Positions 50,643-60,219 of a stretch of DNA of 64,000 nucleotides are shown piece by piece. The notes under the pieces are model-generated. The model was not told the DNA's origin and did no database searches. It was given only the letters and a program-made list of their open reading frames with translations. A program made the position numbers and the translations under genes. The stretch comes from Mucilaginibacter sp. PAMB04168 (GTDB lineage Bacteria; Bacteroidota; Bacteroidia; Sphingobacteriales; Sphingobacteriaceae): NCBI RefSeq assembly GCF_039634365.2, contig NZ_CP155079.2:2852001-2916000 (forward strand), given 5' to 3'. Position 1 is the first letter of the stretch. Each line of letters begins with the position of its first letter.

Positions 50643-53153
50643 ATGCGTAAAATTCTTTTTTTCCGGCTAATTGCCTGTTGTCTTTTGTTGCTGGTTGGAA
50701 TGCCTTACCATGCCATTGCACAATCTAAAAAGAAACGTTCTAAAAGTGTAAGCGACTCTTTGCGTGCGGCAATGCTGCGCCGCGATTCAATGATGAGGTA
50801 TTACAAAACCTCAGACACATCAACTAATAATTTACTTCAAAGAATTGAGTATTACACACTATCTTTCAATCAGATAAGTAATAGATTAAGTAAAGGATTA
50901 GATACTGCAGATATAAGCGCACAGCTGCCAAAGCTGGAAAAGTTGACTACAATAGTTAGGAATTTAATTGTACGCGACCGATCAGGAACATTACGCTACC
51001 TGTATTCTATAAGGGATATTTTAACTAAGCAACAAGACAAGCTAGATGTTTGGCAGGAGGATTTAAAAGCCATTAATGACAAGCTGGCTGATACTGACGA
51101 TCAACTGACCTTAATCAACCGGGATTCCATTTTTAGGATCTTCCCTGCCGATAGTACGTTGAGGCTTACCTTCCTGCAACAACGCGCGTCTATCGAAGTC
51201 AAAGCGCATAAGCTCGACTCGCTGAACAAGAAAGCACTGCTTCGTATAGGGCTAATGCAAAATAAAGTTACCTCTATTTATATCACTATACTGGAGGAGA
51301 AGGACCTCATCAACACCAAGATCAGGAACTTCAGCATTAATTCTTTTAATTGCGAATACGGTTATATCTGGAACATGCAATCGGCCAAAGGGGCTACGTT
51401 TGCATCGTCTTTAGAGCGTACAATTAGCATGAACATAAAGCTTTTTAAGCTGCTCAATGGCGAATCGCTTATGCATTTGCTTGGTTTAATGATATTGGCA
51501 GGCTTTTTAAGCTGGGTTATTTTAAACAGACGTAAAATTGTTAAAACTAAAAGGAACCCGTCCAGCATACTTCAACAAACACAATACGTTTCGGGCTACC
51601 CTATTGCCGCTGCGCTTTTAGTTACATCCTTACTTGTTCCTTATTTTTACGACCAGCCCCCTATGGTTTTCCTGGAAATTATTTTTCTGGTAACTATTAC
51701 CTGTGTATTATACCTTACCTACAAAACTTGCCCTAAACCAGCTTTAAGCTATTTACATAAACTATTCTGGTTAACGCTGCTGTTCAGCATCAGTAACTTA
51801 TTTGTGGAAGTGTCTACCGTTGATCGCCTTGCGCTTTTATTTTTATCTGCGGCAACCGCTTGGATAAGTTTCAGGCTCATTAAGCAAATTAACATAACCT
51901 ACGAACCGTATATACCCTACAGCCGCTTTGCACTTTGGCTGCTCGTAATTCTTCAAGCTGCATCGGTATTATTGAATATAGCAGGCCGTTTTAGTTTAGC
52001 AAAAATTATTGGTGTTACCGCCGTATATAATTTTTGGCTGGCCATCAGTTTATACTACTTTGTACAGATATTAATGCAAAGCCTCTTCTTACAGCTTGAG
52101 GCGAATAAAATTGATAAGGATAGTATAAGCTCCTATCTAGACTTTAAATTGCTACAGGCCAAATTTAAAAACATCCTAAACATTGCTGCCGTGGTAATGT
52201 GGGTAGTTACTCTACTGCAAAATTTAAGCGTCGAAGACAATGCGTTTGAAATAGTGGAAAGCTTTCTGACACAATCGCGCAAATTAGGCGGCACCTTATT
52301 TACTTTCGGAAGCATTCTGATTTTCGTTGGCGTTATCTGGCTGGCATCTGTTGTGGCCCGCATCATCAGTTACTTTTATGATTTTGTTGGCCAGCACAAG
52401 CCAACCGAGTCTACCAAGCGCAAAACACGCACGTCACTCCTGCTTATCCGCATAGCAATATTCAGCGTTGGTTTCTTGTTAGCTGTGGGTGCCTCTGGCT
52501 TCCCGTTAGATAAGCTCACCATTATCATTAGCGCACTGGGTGTTGGTGTAGGCTTTGGTTTACAAAACATCGTAAACAACCTGGTATCGGGGTTAATACT
52601 GGCCTTTGAAAAACCTGTACAAGTTGGCGACGTTATTGAGGTTGCAAACCGCTCGGGCACTATAAAAGATATAGGAATGCGATCTAGCAAAATTGCTACA
52701 GGTAACGGCGCTGAGATCATCATCCCCAATGGTGATTTAATATCGCAGCATGTAATTAACTGGACTTTAAGTGATAGCAACCGCCAAGTTGAATTAAACA
52801 TAAGTGTTGCCTACGGCTGTGATGTAGACAAGGTGAAGAACATTTTACGCAATTTACTGGCTAACCGGGATGATATTATGATTAAACCAGCTCCGGTTGT
52901 TTTTTTGGATAAGTTGGGGCCAAACACGGTTGATTTTAAAGTACAGTTTTGGGCAGCGGATATTTCGATGTGGCAGCAACTAAAAAGCCGCATCCTATCA
53001 GCCATATATAAAGCCTTTGAAGCTGAAGGAATTGAGATACCACAGCAGCGGCAAGAAGTGATTTTGCATGTGCCAAGCGGCACCTCTGCAAGCGCACAAG
53101 GTACGTTGCCAAGCTCCAATACTAATGAAAGTCCTGCGGATCCAGATCAGTAA
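50643..53153 (+). CDS. Large MscS-family mechanosensitive channel
   Basis: A protein of about 836 residues with signal peptide MRKILFFRLIACCLLLLVGM. A long periplasmic helical domain rich in Lys/Asp/Leu follows, then several membrane helices (from about residue 285) and the MscS pore and beta domains (about residues 625-800). The pore-lining helix ALGVGVGFGLQNIVNNLVSG has the Gly-rich pattern, and FEKPVQVGDVIEV follows. It resembles the MscK/YbdG-like large channels that release solutes on osmotic downshock. I use ATG 50643; a GTG 24 nt upstream is less likely. It overlaps the convergent glycosyltransferase gene by 32 nt. Confidence 0.9.
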   Translation: MRKILFFRLIACCLLLLVGMPYHAIAQSKKKRSKSVSDSLRAAMLRRDSMMRYYKTSDTSTNNLLQRIEYYTLSFNQISNRLSKGLDTADISAQLPKLEKLTTIVRNLIVRDRSGTLRYLYSIRDILTKQQDKLDVWQEDLKAINDKLADTDDQLTLINRDSIFRIFPADSTLRLTFLQQRASIEVKAHKLDSLNKKALLRIGLMQNKVTSIYITILEEKDLINTKIRNFSINSFNCEYGYIWNMQSAKGATFASSLERTISMNIKLFKLLNGESLMHLLGLMILAGFLSWVILNRRKIVKTKRNPSSILQQTQYVSGYPIAAALLVTSLLVPYFYDQPPMVFLEIIFLVTITCVLYLTYKTCPKPALSYLHKLFWLTLLFSISNLFVEVSTVDRLALLFLSAATAWISFRLIKQINITYEPYIPYSRFALWLLVILQAASVLLNIAGRFSLAKIIGVTAVYNFWLAISLYYFVQILMQSLFLQLEANKIDKDSISSYLDFKLLQAKFKNILNIAAVVMWVVTLLQNLSVEDNAFEIVESFLTQSRKLGGTLFTFGSILIFVGVIWLASVVARIISYFYDFVGQHKPTESTKRKTRTSLLLIRIAIFSVGFLLAVGASGFPLDKLTIIISALGVGVGFGLQNIVNNLVSGLILAFEKPVQVGDVIEVANRSGTIKDIGMRSSKIATGNGAEIIIPNGDLISQHVINWTLSDSNRQVELNISVAYGCDVDKVKNILRNLLANRDDIMIKPAPVVFLDKLGPNTVDFKVQFWAADISMWQQLKSRILSAIYKAFEAEGIEIPQQRQEVILHVPSGTSASAQGTLPSSNTNESPADPDQ

Positions 53154-54267
53154 ACTTGGTTTTCTTTTTGGCGAAGAACTGCATTACAATACTCCGTTTG
53201 TACAGCCCTTTTGTATTTGGAACCATCATTGGCTTCTGATAGGTTTGATCCCTACCGTCTTGTCTGCTTGATGAAGCGTTGGAAACCGAATGACCGGCCA
53301 GCACCGCTTCGTTGCTATATAATTCGGTTTGCTGTTTCTCCGCACAAGCAACTTGTTGCGTTTTTTTAAAAAAGCTTCTTACAAAGCTTTGATGGGCCTT
53401 GCTTACGGCCCATGCGTCTTTACGTTTACCTTCACCCAAAAAGCGGATTAAGGCCAAAAGGTCCAGCCAAAAACGTATACCAATTACCCATGCACCGCGC
53501 ATGGAAGGCAGGTTCTTTTTGAGCAATAAAAGATTGTTCCTGAAATTAAGATACGTTTTAAATGGATTTTCGGTATTGAGTGTACCTCCACCCACATGAT
53601 AAACGGAAGATTGCGCACAATACATAACCTTGTAGCCGCAGTTCTTTAAACGCCAGCACAAGTCAATTTCTTCCATATGTGCAAAAAAGCGCTCATCAAA
53701 CCCACCTACTTCGCGCCAGCAATAGCTTTTAATGAACAGTGCCGCACCCGACGCCCAAAACACCTCACCCGACTGCTCGTATTGTCCGTTATCTTCCTCT
53801 ACCTCATAAAACAAACGGCCACGGCAAAACGGATAACCCAGTTTATCGATAAAACCACCGGCAGCACCTGCATGCTCAAAGTAGCCGGGCTTGTCGAACG
53901 CTTTTATTTTAGGTGCAGCTGCAGCAATGGAAGCATCGCCTTCCATCAATGCAATCACCGGTTCAATCCAATCAGGCGTTACCTCAATGTCCGAATTAAG
54001 CAGGACATAGTAGTCAGCTTCCACCTTGTTAATTACCCGGTTATACCCGCCGGTATACCCGTAATTCTGTTCATTCTCTATAACATCAATGTGGCCGGCA
54101 TAACGGGCTTTAATAAACTCAACAGAACCGTCGGTAGAACCGTTGTCTCCAACAATCACCTGTAAGTTTGGCCAAGTTGATTGTAGTACAGAGGGTAAGA
54201 ATTGTTGCAAGTGCTTTAAGCCGTTCCAGTTAAGTATTATAACAGCAACTTTAGGTGGTATATTCAT
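53122..54267 (-). CDS. Family 2 glycosyltransferase
   Basis: A 381-residue inverting GT-A enzyme. The N-terminal nucleotide-sugar segment is KVAVIILNWNGLKHL, with DNGSTDGSVEF and LNSDIEVTPDW (a DxD-like motif). The acceptor part contains HMEEIDLCWRLKNCGYKV (the ED-W motif). The C-terminal tail of about 80 residues is polar and low in conservation. It probably acts on a lipid or polysaccharide at the inner membrane; wbbL-like rhamnosyltransferases look similar. Its ATG overlaps the stop of the acyltransferase gene (ATGA), so the two are coupled. Confidence 0.9.
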   Translation of the reverse strand: MNIPPKVAVIILNWNGLKHLQQFLPSVLQSTWPNLQVIVGDNGSTDGSVEFIKARYAGHIDVIENEQNYGYTGGYNRVINKVEADYYVLLNSDIEVTPDWIEPVIALMEGDASIAAAAPKIKAFDKPGYFEHAGAAGGFIDKLGYPFCRGRLFYEVEEDNGQYEQSGEVFWASGAALFIKSYCWREVGGFDERFFAHMEEIDLCWRLKNCGYKVMYCAQSSVYHVGGGTLNTENPFKTYLNFRNNLLLLKKNLPSMRGAWVIGIRFWLDLLALIRFLGEGKRKDAWAVSKAHQSFVRSFFKKTQQVACAEKQQTELYSNEAVLAGHSVSNASSSRQDGRDQTYQKPMMVPNTKGLYKRSIVMQFFAKKKTKFTDLDPQDFH

Positions 54268-55151
54268 CAGTTCATATCTTCTGGTTTAAACTTCCACCTG
54301 CGGTGAGACCATAACCAGTATTGAGGCTCTTCTTTAATAACATTTTCCAGATAATGCACATGTGCTTTTGTAATCTCGTACTCGGCAGTTAGCTTAGGGT
54401 TATCAAACAAAGGTACAAATGTACAGGAGTAATAACCACGTTTTACACGCCTTACGTCACAAAAAACAACCAAGCTGTCTGTTGCCTTGGCCAGCTTTTC
54501 CACGCCCAAAAAAACTGCCGTGGGCTGATTCAAAAAATCTGTGAAGTACGTAGTTTCATCACGGGATGGCGTTTGGTCGCCCGCTAATACGGTAAAGGTA
54601 ACCTCGTTCCGGTGGGCAACCAGTTTACGGAAGGTACTTTTCATCGGCACCAAATGTGCACCAAAGCGTGAACGCATATTGTAAAAAAATTCATCGAACA
54701 CTGGGTTTGACAGGGGCTTGTACGCAATGATGCATGGCCTTTCAGTAATCAACCCCATTCGTAAACAGCCACTTTCCCAGTTACCATAATGTCCTACTGC
54801 GCCTATGATACTTTTTCCCTGTTTAAATGCTAGATTTTCTTTTAGGTACTTATCCTCTATGCGAACGCGCTTAATCACCTCTTTTTCCGAGAGCGTACAC
54901 AGCTTTATAGTTTCCACTACCAAATCGGCCAGGAAACGAAAGTATCTTTTTTCAATGGCTTTGCGCTCATTAAGTGACTTCTCAGGGAAAGCGTTAGCTA
55001 AATTTTCTTGTACAATTTTACGCCGGTAGCCAATCATATAGTAAAGTAATACGAAAAGCACGTCGGCAATCAGGTATAATAAGAAGTAAGGCAGCATAGA
55101 AAGCAGGTATAGTAAACCCACCCCTAGCCTTGAAAAACCTTTTCTTATCAT
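54267..55151 (-). CDS. LpxL/HtrB-family lysophospholipid or lipid A acyltransferase
   Basis: A 294-residue membrane acyltransferase with one N-terminal anchor (LLYLLSMLPYFLLYLIADVLF). The H-x4-E motif is GHYGNWESG. Further family landmarks are LAGDQTPSR and the C-terminal YWLWSHRRWKFKPE. It probably adds a secondary acyl chain to lipid A or a related lipid. It is coupled by ATGA to the glycosyltransferase gene, so both may modify the same envelope lipid. It is divergent from wbqC (38 nt). Confidence 0.9.
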   Translation of the reverse strand: MIRKGFSRLGVGLLYLLSMLPYFLLYLIADVLFVLLYYMIGYRRKIVQENLANAFPEKSLNERKAIEKRYFRFLADLVVETIKLCTLSEKEVIKRVRIEDKYLKENLAFKQGKSIIGAVGHYGNWESGCLRMGLITERPCIIAYKPLSNPVFDEFFYNMRSRFGAHLVPMKSTFRKLVAHRNEVTFTVLAGDQTPSRDETTYFTDFLNQPTAVFLGVEKLAKATDSLVVFCDVRRVKRGYYSCTFVPLFDNPKLTAEYEITKAHVHYLENVIKEEPQYWLWSHRRWKFKPEDMN

Positions 55152-55189
55152 TACTTTCGCAAAAAATTAAGCTACAAACTTAAAAATAT

Positions 55190-55801
55190 ATGATGGAAAA
55201 CGGCGCCTTATTGCCTATGTTTTATTTACCGCCGGTATCCTATTTCACGGCGCTTAATCAAAGTAAACCAAACATACTCATTGAGAAGCATGAGCACTTC
55301 CCTAAACAAACCTACCGTAACCGCGCAAATATATATTCGCCAGACGGTGTACTGGCGCTGGTTGTACCGGTAGTTAAAGGTGCAAAGGTGCATACGCCGG
55401 TAAAGGACGTAAAGATCAGCAATGACTTTGCATGGCAACGTTTGCATTGGATGAGTTTGCAGTCATGTTATCGGCGGTCGGCGTACTTTGAATTTTATGA
55501 GGATGAGTTTGCACACTTTTATGAAGAGCAATTCACCTTTTTGTTTGATTATAACGAGCAATTGCTTCATCTATTACTGAAGTTTTTAAAGCTACCGGTT
55601 AAGCCGCAGTATACCAACGAATATGAACGCAACTACCCAATGCTGACCGACTACCGTAATAACATACATCCTAAAAAAAATGTACCCTCTGAACAAAAAC
55701 CTTATTTTCAGGTTTTTGAGGAACGGAATGGGTTTTTGAAAGATTTAAGTATAGTTGACTTACTTTTCAATCAAGGGCCGCAGTCTGTCAATTATTTATA
55801 A
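55190..55801 (+). CDS. WbqC family protein
   Basis: A 203-residue protein with the WbqC pattern (PMFYLPPVSYFTALNQSKPN, then YRNRANIYSPDGVLALVVPV and HWMSLQSCYRRSAYFEFY). WbqC-like proteins occur in O-antigen and glycan loci and in Bacteroidota housekeeping clusters. The biochemical role is unproven. No signal peptide is evident. The stop codon is immediately followed by the corA ATG, so both are on one transcript. Confidence 0.85.
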   Translation: MMENGALLPMFYLPPVSYFTALNQSKPNILIEKHEHFPKQTYRNRANIYSPDGVLALVVPVVKGAKVHTPVKDVKISNDFAWQRLHWMSLQSCYRRSAYFEFYEDEFAHFYEEQFTFLFDYNEQLLHLLLKFLKLPVKPQYTNEYERNYPMLTDYRNNIHPKKNVPSEQKPYFQVFEERNGFLKDLSIVDLLFNQGPQSVNYL

Positions 55802-56929
55802 ATGACCAGCAAGCAGTATAAACGCATTACTAAACTAAAACGCCGGGCAGGCAATGTTGGCGACCGGCCTGGCTTGGTTAGGGTGCCTGATGGTGCGCTT
55901 AAACCACATATCAAAATATATTCATACAACGATAAGGAACTGGTTACTGCTGAAGGAGAGGACATCAAAACGATTTTAGATCAGTTAAACCGGTGTGCCA
56001 ATCACACACATTGGATAAAAATAAATGGCCTGGGCGATGCCAGCCTCATTGAAGAAATTGGCAAACGACTTTCCATTAACGATCTGGTGCTGGAAGACAT
56101 TATGAATACGCACCAACGGCCTAAGTTTGATGAGTACGATCAATATGTTTTTGCAACCGGCCGTATTATCACCAGTGATGAACAATGTGAGTTGAGCAAC
56201 ACGCAATTTTCTGTCATTGTGAAGGATAACATGGTGATAAGTTTTGAAGAAACATATGAAGAAAACTTTGAAGGCCTAGAAAAACGGTTAAATGCGCAGC
56301 AAAGCCCTATTAGGAACTTCGGGCCAGGATTTATATGCTACGCTTTATTTGATACGTTAATTGACTGGTATTTTGTGGTATTGAATCAAATTGGCGAAGA
56401 ACTGGAGGCTATAGAAGACCGCATATACATAAACCCCGATCGTAGTATTATGTACGATACGCAGCGGCTAAAACGTATGCTTATTGTGCTGCGGCGGGCT
56501 AGCTGGCCAGAGCGTGACAAGATCAATGATATGATACGTACTGAAAGCCCGCTGATTACCAAGGAAACCAAAACCTATTTGCGTGACGCCTACGACCATT
56601 GTATTCAGATAATTGATCTGATTGAAAGTTATAAAGAGATTAGCGCAACTAATATAGACTTGTACTTATCCATGGTAAGTAACCGGATGAATGAAATCAT
56701 GAAGGTGCTTACAATTATCTCGGTGATCTTCATTCCCTTAACATTTGTAGCAGGAGTTTATGGTATGAACTTCGCTCCTACCGATCCGTACACCAACAAA
56801 CCCCTGCCGAATAACATGCCTGAACTCTACGAGCCCCATGGTTATCTATACTGCGTAGGCATTATGATTGTTATTGGGTTGCTACAATTATTTTTCTTTT
56901 GGCGCAAAGGCTGGTTTAGCCGGTTATAA
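55802..56929 (+). CDS. corA: CorA magnesium/cobalt transporter
   Basis: A 375-residue transporter with a large N-terminal cytoplasmic domain. Two C-terminal helices follow: the first (IISVIFIPLTFVAGVYGMNF) carries the YGMNF selectivity motif, and the second is GIMIVIGLLQLFFFW. The loop between is acidic-poor and Pro-rich (PLPNNMPELYEPHGYLYC). It forms a homopentamer taking up Mg2+. It starts directly after the wbqC stop. It overlaps the convergent msrA gene by 6 nt, and there is no visible terminator between them. Confidence 0.95.
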   Translation: MTSKQYKRITKLKRRAGNVGDRPGLVRVPDGALKPHIKIYSYNDKELVTAEGEDIKTILDQLNRCANHTHWIKINGLGDASLIEEIGKRLSINDLVLEDIMNTHQRPKFDEYDQYVFATGRIITSDEQCELSNTQFSVIVKDNMVISFEETYEENFEGLEKRLNAQQSPIRNFGPGFICYALFDTLIDWYFVVLNQIGEELEAIEDRIYINPDRSIMYDTQRLKRMLIVLRRASWPERDKINDMIRTESPLITKETKTYLRDAYDHCIQIIDLIESYKEISATNIDLYLSMVSNRMNEIMKVLTIISVIFIPLTFVAGVYGMNFAPTDPYTNKPLPNNMPELYEPHGYLYCVGIMIVIGLLQLFFFWRKGWFSRL

Positions 56930-57586
56930 CTTCTGAAACTCGGGCTTTAACTGTGCTTTCATAACCCTGCGCATCTTCACAATTTTGGGCATCGAAACAG
57001 ATGTTAAATAAGAATTGTCAGCCAGATGTAGCCTGTAATAGCCTTGATGATACTTTTCGGCTGGATAAAATACTTTGAACGGCTCCACCTGTGTTACTAC
57101 TTTACCACTATAATGTTTTGTTGCGTTGATCTTGGCAATAACCTGTAATAGAGTCTGTTTTTCCTGCGGTGTACGGTAAAAGGCGATGGAACGATAGTCT
57201 GTACCCACGTCGGGCCCCTGCCGATTAAGTGTAGTAGGATCATGTGCAAAGAAGAAGGACTCCGCAAGTGTCGAATAACTTATCTGTTTGGGGTTATAAT
57301 AAATCTGAACTACCTCAGCGTGGTTAGTAGTTCGGGTGCATACCTCTTCATAAGTAGGATTTTTTGTATTACCGCCAGCATAGCCTGATACTACCTTATT
57401 TACCCCTTTCAGCTCGAGCATTGCTTCGCTTAAAGCCCAAAAACAACCACCTCCAAAAGTGGCAACCTGTTCGTTGGGTTTGAGTTGCGGCACTGCAGCA
57501 AATTCATTCCGCTCTTTATAGGGTTGTCCGTTAGCACAACTGCCTAATAAAATAGCGGCAACCAGGTACATTACCAACTTCTTCAT
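56924..57586 (-). CDS. msrA: Peptide-methionine (S)-S-oxide reductase, lipoprotein form
   Basis: A 220-residue MsrA. The catalytic Cys48 lies in GGGCFWALSEAML. Also present are SGYAGGNTKNPTYEEV and NHAEVVQIYY. The signal peptide MKKLVMYLVAAILLGSC ends in a lipobox at Cys17. It therefore probably repairs oxidised methionines in the cell envelope, anchored to a membrane. No resolving Cys triplet is seen at the C-terminus. It lies 18 nt downstream of the DUF3820 gene. Confidence 0.93.
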   Translation of the reverse strand: MKKLVMYLVAAILLGSCANGQPYKERNEFAAVPQLKPNEQVATFGGGCFWALSEAMLELKGVNKVVSGYAGGNTKNPTYEEVCTRTTNHAEVVQIYYNPKQISYSTLAESFFFAHDPTTLNRQGPDVGTDYRSIAFYRTPQEKQTLLQVIAKINATKHYSGKVVTQVEPFKVFYPAEKYHQGYYRLHLADNSYLTSVSMPKIVKMRRVMKAQLKPEFQKL

Positions 57587-57604
57587 ATCACCACCTACGT
57601 TAAA

Positions 57605-57850
57605 TTATATCGTCCCAGACTTCAGTTTGCTTTTTACTGTTTGTAAGATGACATTAAGTCCATTTATCTTAATCTCGTATACAGTTGCAAGCATCATACC
57701 TAACTTGCCCGCAGGCATTCCTTTTTGGTGCATCCACTCCAGGTAGCTTACCGGCAAATCACACAATAAAGTACCTTTATGCTTGCCAAACGGCATTTGC
57801 ATTTTAACTATATCAACCAATATCTGACTGTCTGGCTTTAAACTTTCCAC
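57605..57850 (-). CDS. DUF3820 family small protein
   Basis: An 81-residue protein with the DUF3820 core MPFGKHKGTLLCDLPVSYLE followed by WMHQKGMPAGKLG. The family is described as quorum-sensing-regulated virulence factor-like, but its function is unknown. Start: the frame begins with GTG at 57850. The first in-frame ATG (residue 17) would remove LVDIVKMQ, which belongs to the usual family N-terminus, so GTG is preferred. It is probably cotranscribed with msrA. Confidence 0.85.
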   Translation of the reverse strand: MESLKPDSQILVDIVKMQMPFGKHKGTLLCDLPVSYLEWMHQKGMPAGKLGMMLATVYEIKINGLNVILQTVKSKLKSGTI

Positions 57851-57877
57851 ACCGTAAAGGTAACAGAAAACGGCTTA

Positions 57878-58810
57878 CTATTTTACCAAACCGCGGGTAA
57901 CAGCAAAACCTGCTAATGCGCCCAGCAGGCCTACAACCACCTTAAACTTCGTTGTAGAGTGGAATGGAGGAACATACGTTACTCCGCTTTCATCAGCAAC
58001 GGCGGCTTGCTCTGCGTAGCGGCCACCCGCCGGCACGGCAAGTTTTTCAAAATTATCAGCCAGATTACGTAATGCCTCTTGTAATTCGCGTCCGCGAACT
58101 ACCGGGCCATGGCCAGTGGCTGCAATTCGTGGTTGTAAGTCAGCTAAAGTTCTTACTGATTGTGCTGCAGCTTCCCAATTAGTGGTCATGTAACGAGGCG
58201 GGCCAGAAATCTTTTTAATATTGTTTAACGCATAAAAGGCCGACTCGGGCTTGGTAGTCACAAAGGCATCTCCAACCACCAGTGTTGTATTCAAAGGCAG
58301 GAACAGCGATATGTGCCCCGGCGTATGCCCAGGGGTGTGAATTATTTTCCATTCAGGTATCTCAGGTACACCTTCGTTCACATCAATCACACGTAAATTA
58401 CGGCTTATATCTAACGGCGCCTTGCGAAAAAAAACAGACATTAAAGACATAATACCCTCTCCAACAGTAGGATCAGCCGGTGGATATGATGATTTACCTG
58501 TTAAGTACGGCACTTCAAGCTCATGCGCATATACGGGTACATCCCAGTGCATAAGCAGGTCTTCCAATGCGCCTGTATGATCAGAATGTGCGTGGGTCAG
58601 AACAATAGCTGATGGTTTTGCACCCGCCCCGAAAACGGCTTCGGCAAATGCTATAATGCGTTTGGCAGAACCTTGCACACCAGCATCAACCAATACCCAG
58701 CCTTTAGGAAAACCGCGACGATTGGCAATTATATACACATTAACAAACATAATGCGCATACCCCAAACACCTTGAGCAACCTGAAAATATTTTATGTTAT
58801 TAAGTTTCAT
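57878..58810 (-). CDS. Metallo-beta-lactamase fold hydrolase
   Basis: A 310-residue MBL-fold protein. The metal-binding motif is THAHSDH (His73, His75, Asp77, His78), with HTPGHTPGH for the third His and VGDAFV for the bridging Asp. A C-terminal hydrophobic stretch (KVVVGLLGALAGFAVTRGLV) may anchor it to the membrane. Substrate unknown; such proteins include glyoxalase II-like and lactonase-like enzymes. It is 27 nt upstream of the DUF3820 gene on the same strand, so it probably leads that operon. Confidence 0.88.
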   Translation of the reverse strand: MKLNNIKYFQVAQGVWGMRIMFVNVYIIANRRGFPKGWVLVDAGVQGSAKRIIAFAEAVFGAGAKPSAIVLTHAHSDHTGALEDLLMHWDVPVYAHELEVPYLTGKSSYPPADPTVGEGIMSLMSVFFRKAPLDISRNLRVIDVNEGVPEIPEWKIIHTPGHTPGHISLFLPLNTTLVVGDAFVTTKPESAFYALNNIKKISGPPRYMTTNWEAAAQSVRTLADLQPRIAATGHGPVVRGRELQEALRNLADNFEKLAVPAGGRYAEQAAVADESGVTYVPPFHSTTKFKVVVGLLGALAGFAVTRGLVK

Positions 58811-58951
58811 CGGTTATTTATAATTGCCCTATTAACACCACCATAAATTAAAAGTTTTAACTGCCAAGTAATACACCGCCTAGGTGTAAAACAAATAGCC
58901 TGTTATGTGCATTATTGATAGAGTAATTTTAAATACCTTATAACTATATTT

Positions 58952-59197
58952 ATGGAAAGACAGTTTGACGCCGTATTAACCGGTTCTGATAGCCCAATTG
59001 AGGGATTGGTAACCACTATCGATTATAGCGGTTACCCGCAGGCATATGAGTTTAAATCTATAGACGAGACCTTGCATTTGGTTATAGTGCAAGAGACGGA
59101 CGGGCACTGGATAAGGGTAGCCGGTACAGAACCCTATTTAACCGGCTGGGTTGATGAGCTGGTAGAACAAATCAATCATACTTCTTCAATTGAGTAA
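58952..59197 (+). CDS. Hypothetical protein, 81 residues
   Basis: Starts MERQFDAVLTGSDSPIEGLV and ends DELVEQINHTSSIE. It is predicted mostly beta, soluble and acidic. I do not recognise a family. It lies 6 nt before the aldo/keto reductase start on the same strand and is probably cotranscribed with it. Confidence 0.65.
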   Translation: MERQFDAVLTGSDSPIEGLVTTIDYSGYPQAYEFKSIDETLHLVIVQETDGHWIRVAGTEPYLTGWVDELVEQINHTSSIE

Positions 59198-59203
59198 ATA
59201 CCG

Positions 59204-60160
59204 ATGAACAAAAGGGAATTAGGTAATTCGGGCATAAGCATTGCACCATTTGTTTTTGGCGGTAATGTTTTTGGATGGACTATAGATGAACGGGCGTCTT
59301 TTACATTGTTAGACGCCTTTGTTGATAATGGGTTAGATTGCATTGACACAGCAGATGTTTACTCACGCTGGGTGCCGGGCAACAAAGGTGGCGAGTCTGA
59401 AACCATTATAGGGAACTGGCTAAAAAAGACAGGGAAGCGAAACAAGGTTGTTATTGCAACGAAGGTTGGAAGCTCAATGTTGCCTAATGACAGTAAAAAG
59501 AACTTATCTAAAGCTTACATTATTAAAGCTGCCGAAGATTCGTTAAGGCGTCTGCAAGTTGATCATATTGATCTTTACCAATCGCACTATGATGATACGG
59601 ATACGCCGGTGCAAGAAACCCTTGAAGCCTATGCGCAGTTGATTAAAGAGGGCAAGGTGCGCGCCATTGGCGCATCAAACTTCAGTGCTGGCCGCCTTGC
59701 CGAATCATTACAAGCAAGTAAAGAGCTTGGCCTGCCCAGCTATGCTACACTGCAGCCTGAATACAATTTATACGACCGTGAAGGTTACGAAAAAGAGCTT
59801 GAACCTATATGTAGAGACAACAATGTAGGCGTTATTACCTATTACTCATTAGCCAGTGGCTTTTTAAGCGGGAAATATAGAAACGAAGCGGATCTGAATA
59901 AAAGCAAACGTGGACAGGGCATTAAAAAATATTTGAACGAGCGTGGTTTTCGTATACTCAACGCTTTAGACGATGTAGCCAATAATTACAGCACAACACC
60001 GGCTGCTGCTGCCTTAGCATGGATAATTGCCCGGCCCGGCGTAACAGCTCCCATAGCCAGTGCAACGAGTATAGCGCAATTACAAGAGCTTGCTAAGGCT
60101 GTAAGTCTTAACCTTCCTTTGGATGTGATAAACCAATTAACCCAGGCAAGTGCTTATTAA
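59204..60160 (+). CDS. Aldo/keto reductase
   Basis: A 318-residue TIM-barrel oxidoreductase. The catalytic tetrad residues are in CIDTADVYSRW (Asp, Tyr), VIATKVG (Lys) and DLYQSHYDD (His). The NADPH-binding end is ASATSIAQLQEL. The GGESETIIGNWLKK segment places it with the YajO/YghZ-like or general stress AKRs. Reduces aldehydes or ketones with NADPH; the substrate is unknown. It is second in a two-gene unit with the 81-residue protein and ends at a clear hairpin. Confidence 0.92.
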   Translation: MNKRELGNSGISIAPFVFGGNVFGWTIDERASFTLLDAFVDNGLDCIDTADVYSRWVPGNKGGESETIIGNWLKKTGKRNKVVIATKVGSSMLPNDSKKNLSKAYIIKAAEDSLRRLQVDHIDLYQSHYDDTDTPVQETLEAYAQLIKEGKVRAIGASNFSAGRLAESLQASKELGLPSYATLQPEYNLYDREGYEKELEPICRDNNVGVITYYSLASGFLSGKYRNEADLNKSKRGQGIKKYLNERGFRILNALDDVANNYSTTPAAAALAWIIARPGVTAPIASATSIAQLQELAKAVSLNLPLDVINQLTQASAY

Positions 60161-60165
60161 TAGTA

Positions 60166-60192
60166 AAGGGGACGCTGTAACAGCGTCCCCTT
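60166..60192. terminator. Hairpin between convergent genes
   Basis: AAGGGGACGCTG (60166-60177) pairs perfectly with CAGCGTCCCCTT (60181-60192) around TAA. The tails are only moderately T-rich. It lies between the aldo/keto reductase gene and the Asn/Gly-rich protein gene. Confidence 0.7.
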
Positions 60193-60219
60193 ACTAAATA
60201 TATGATGGAGTTAATCGGA

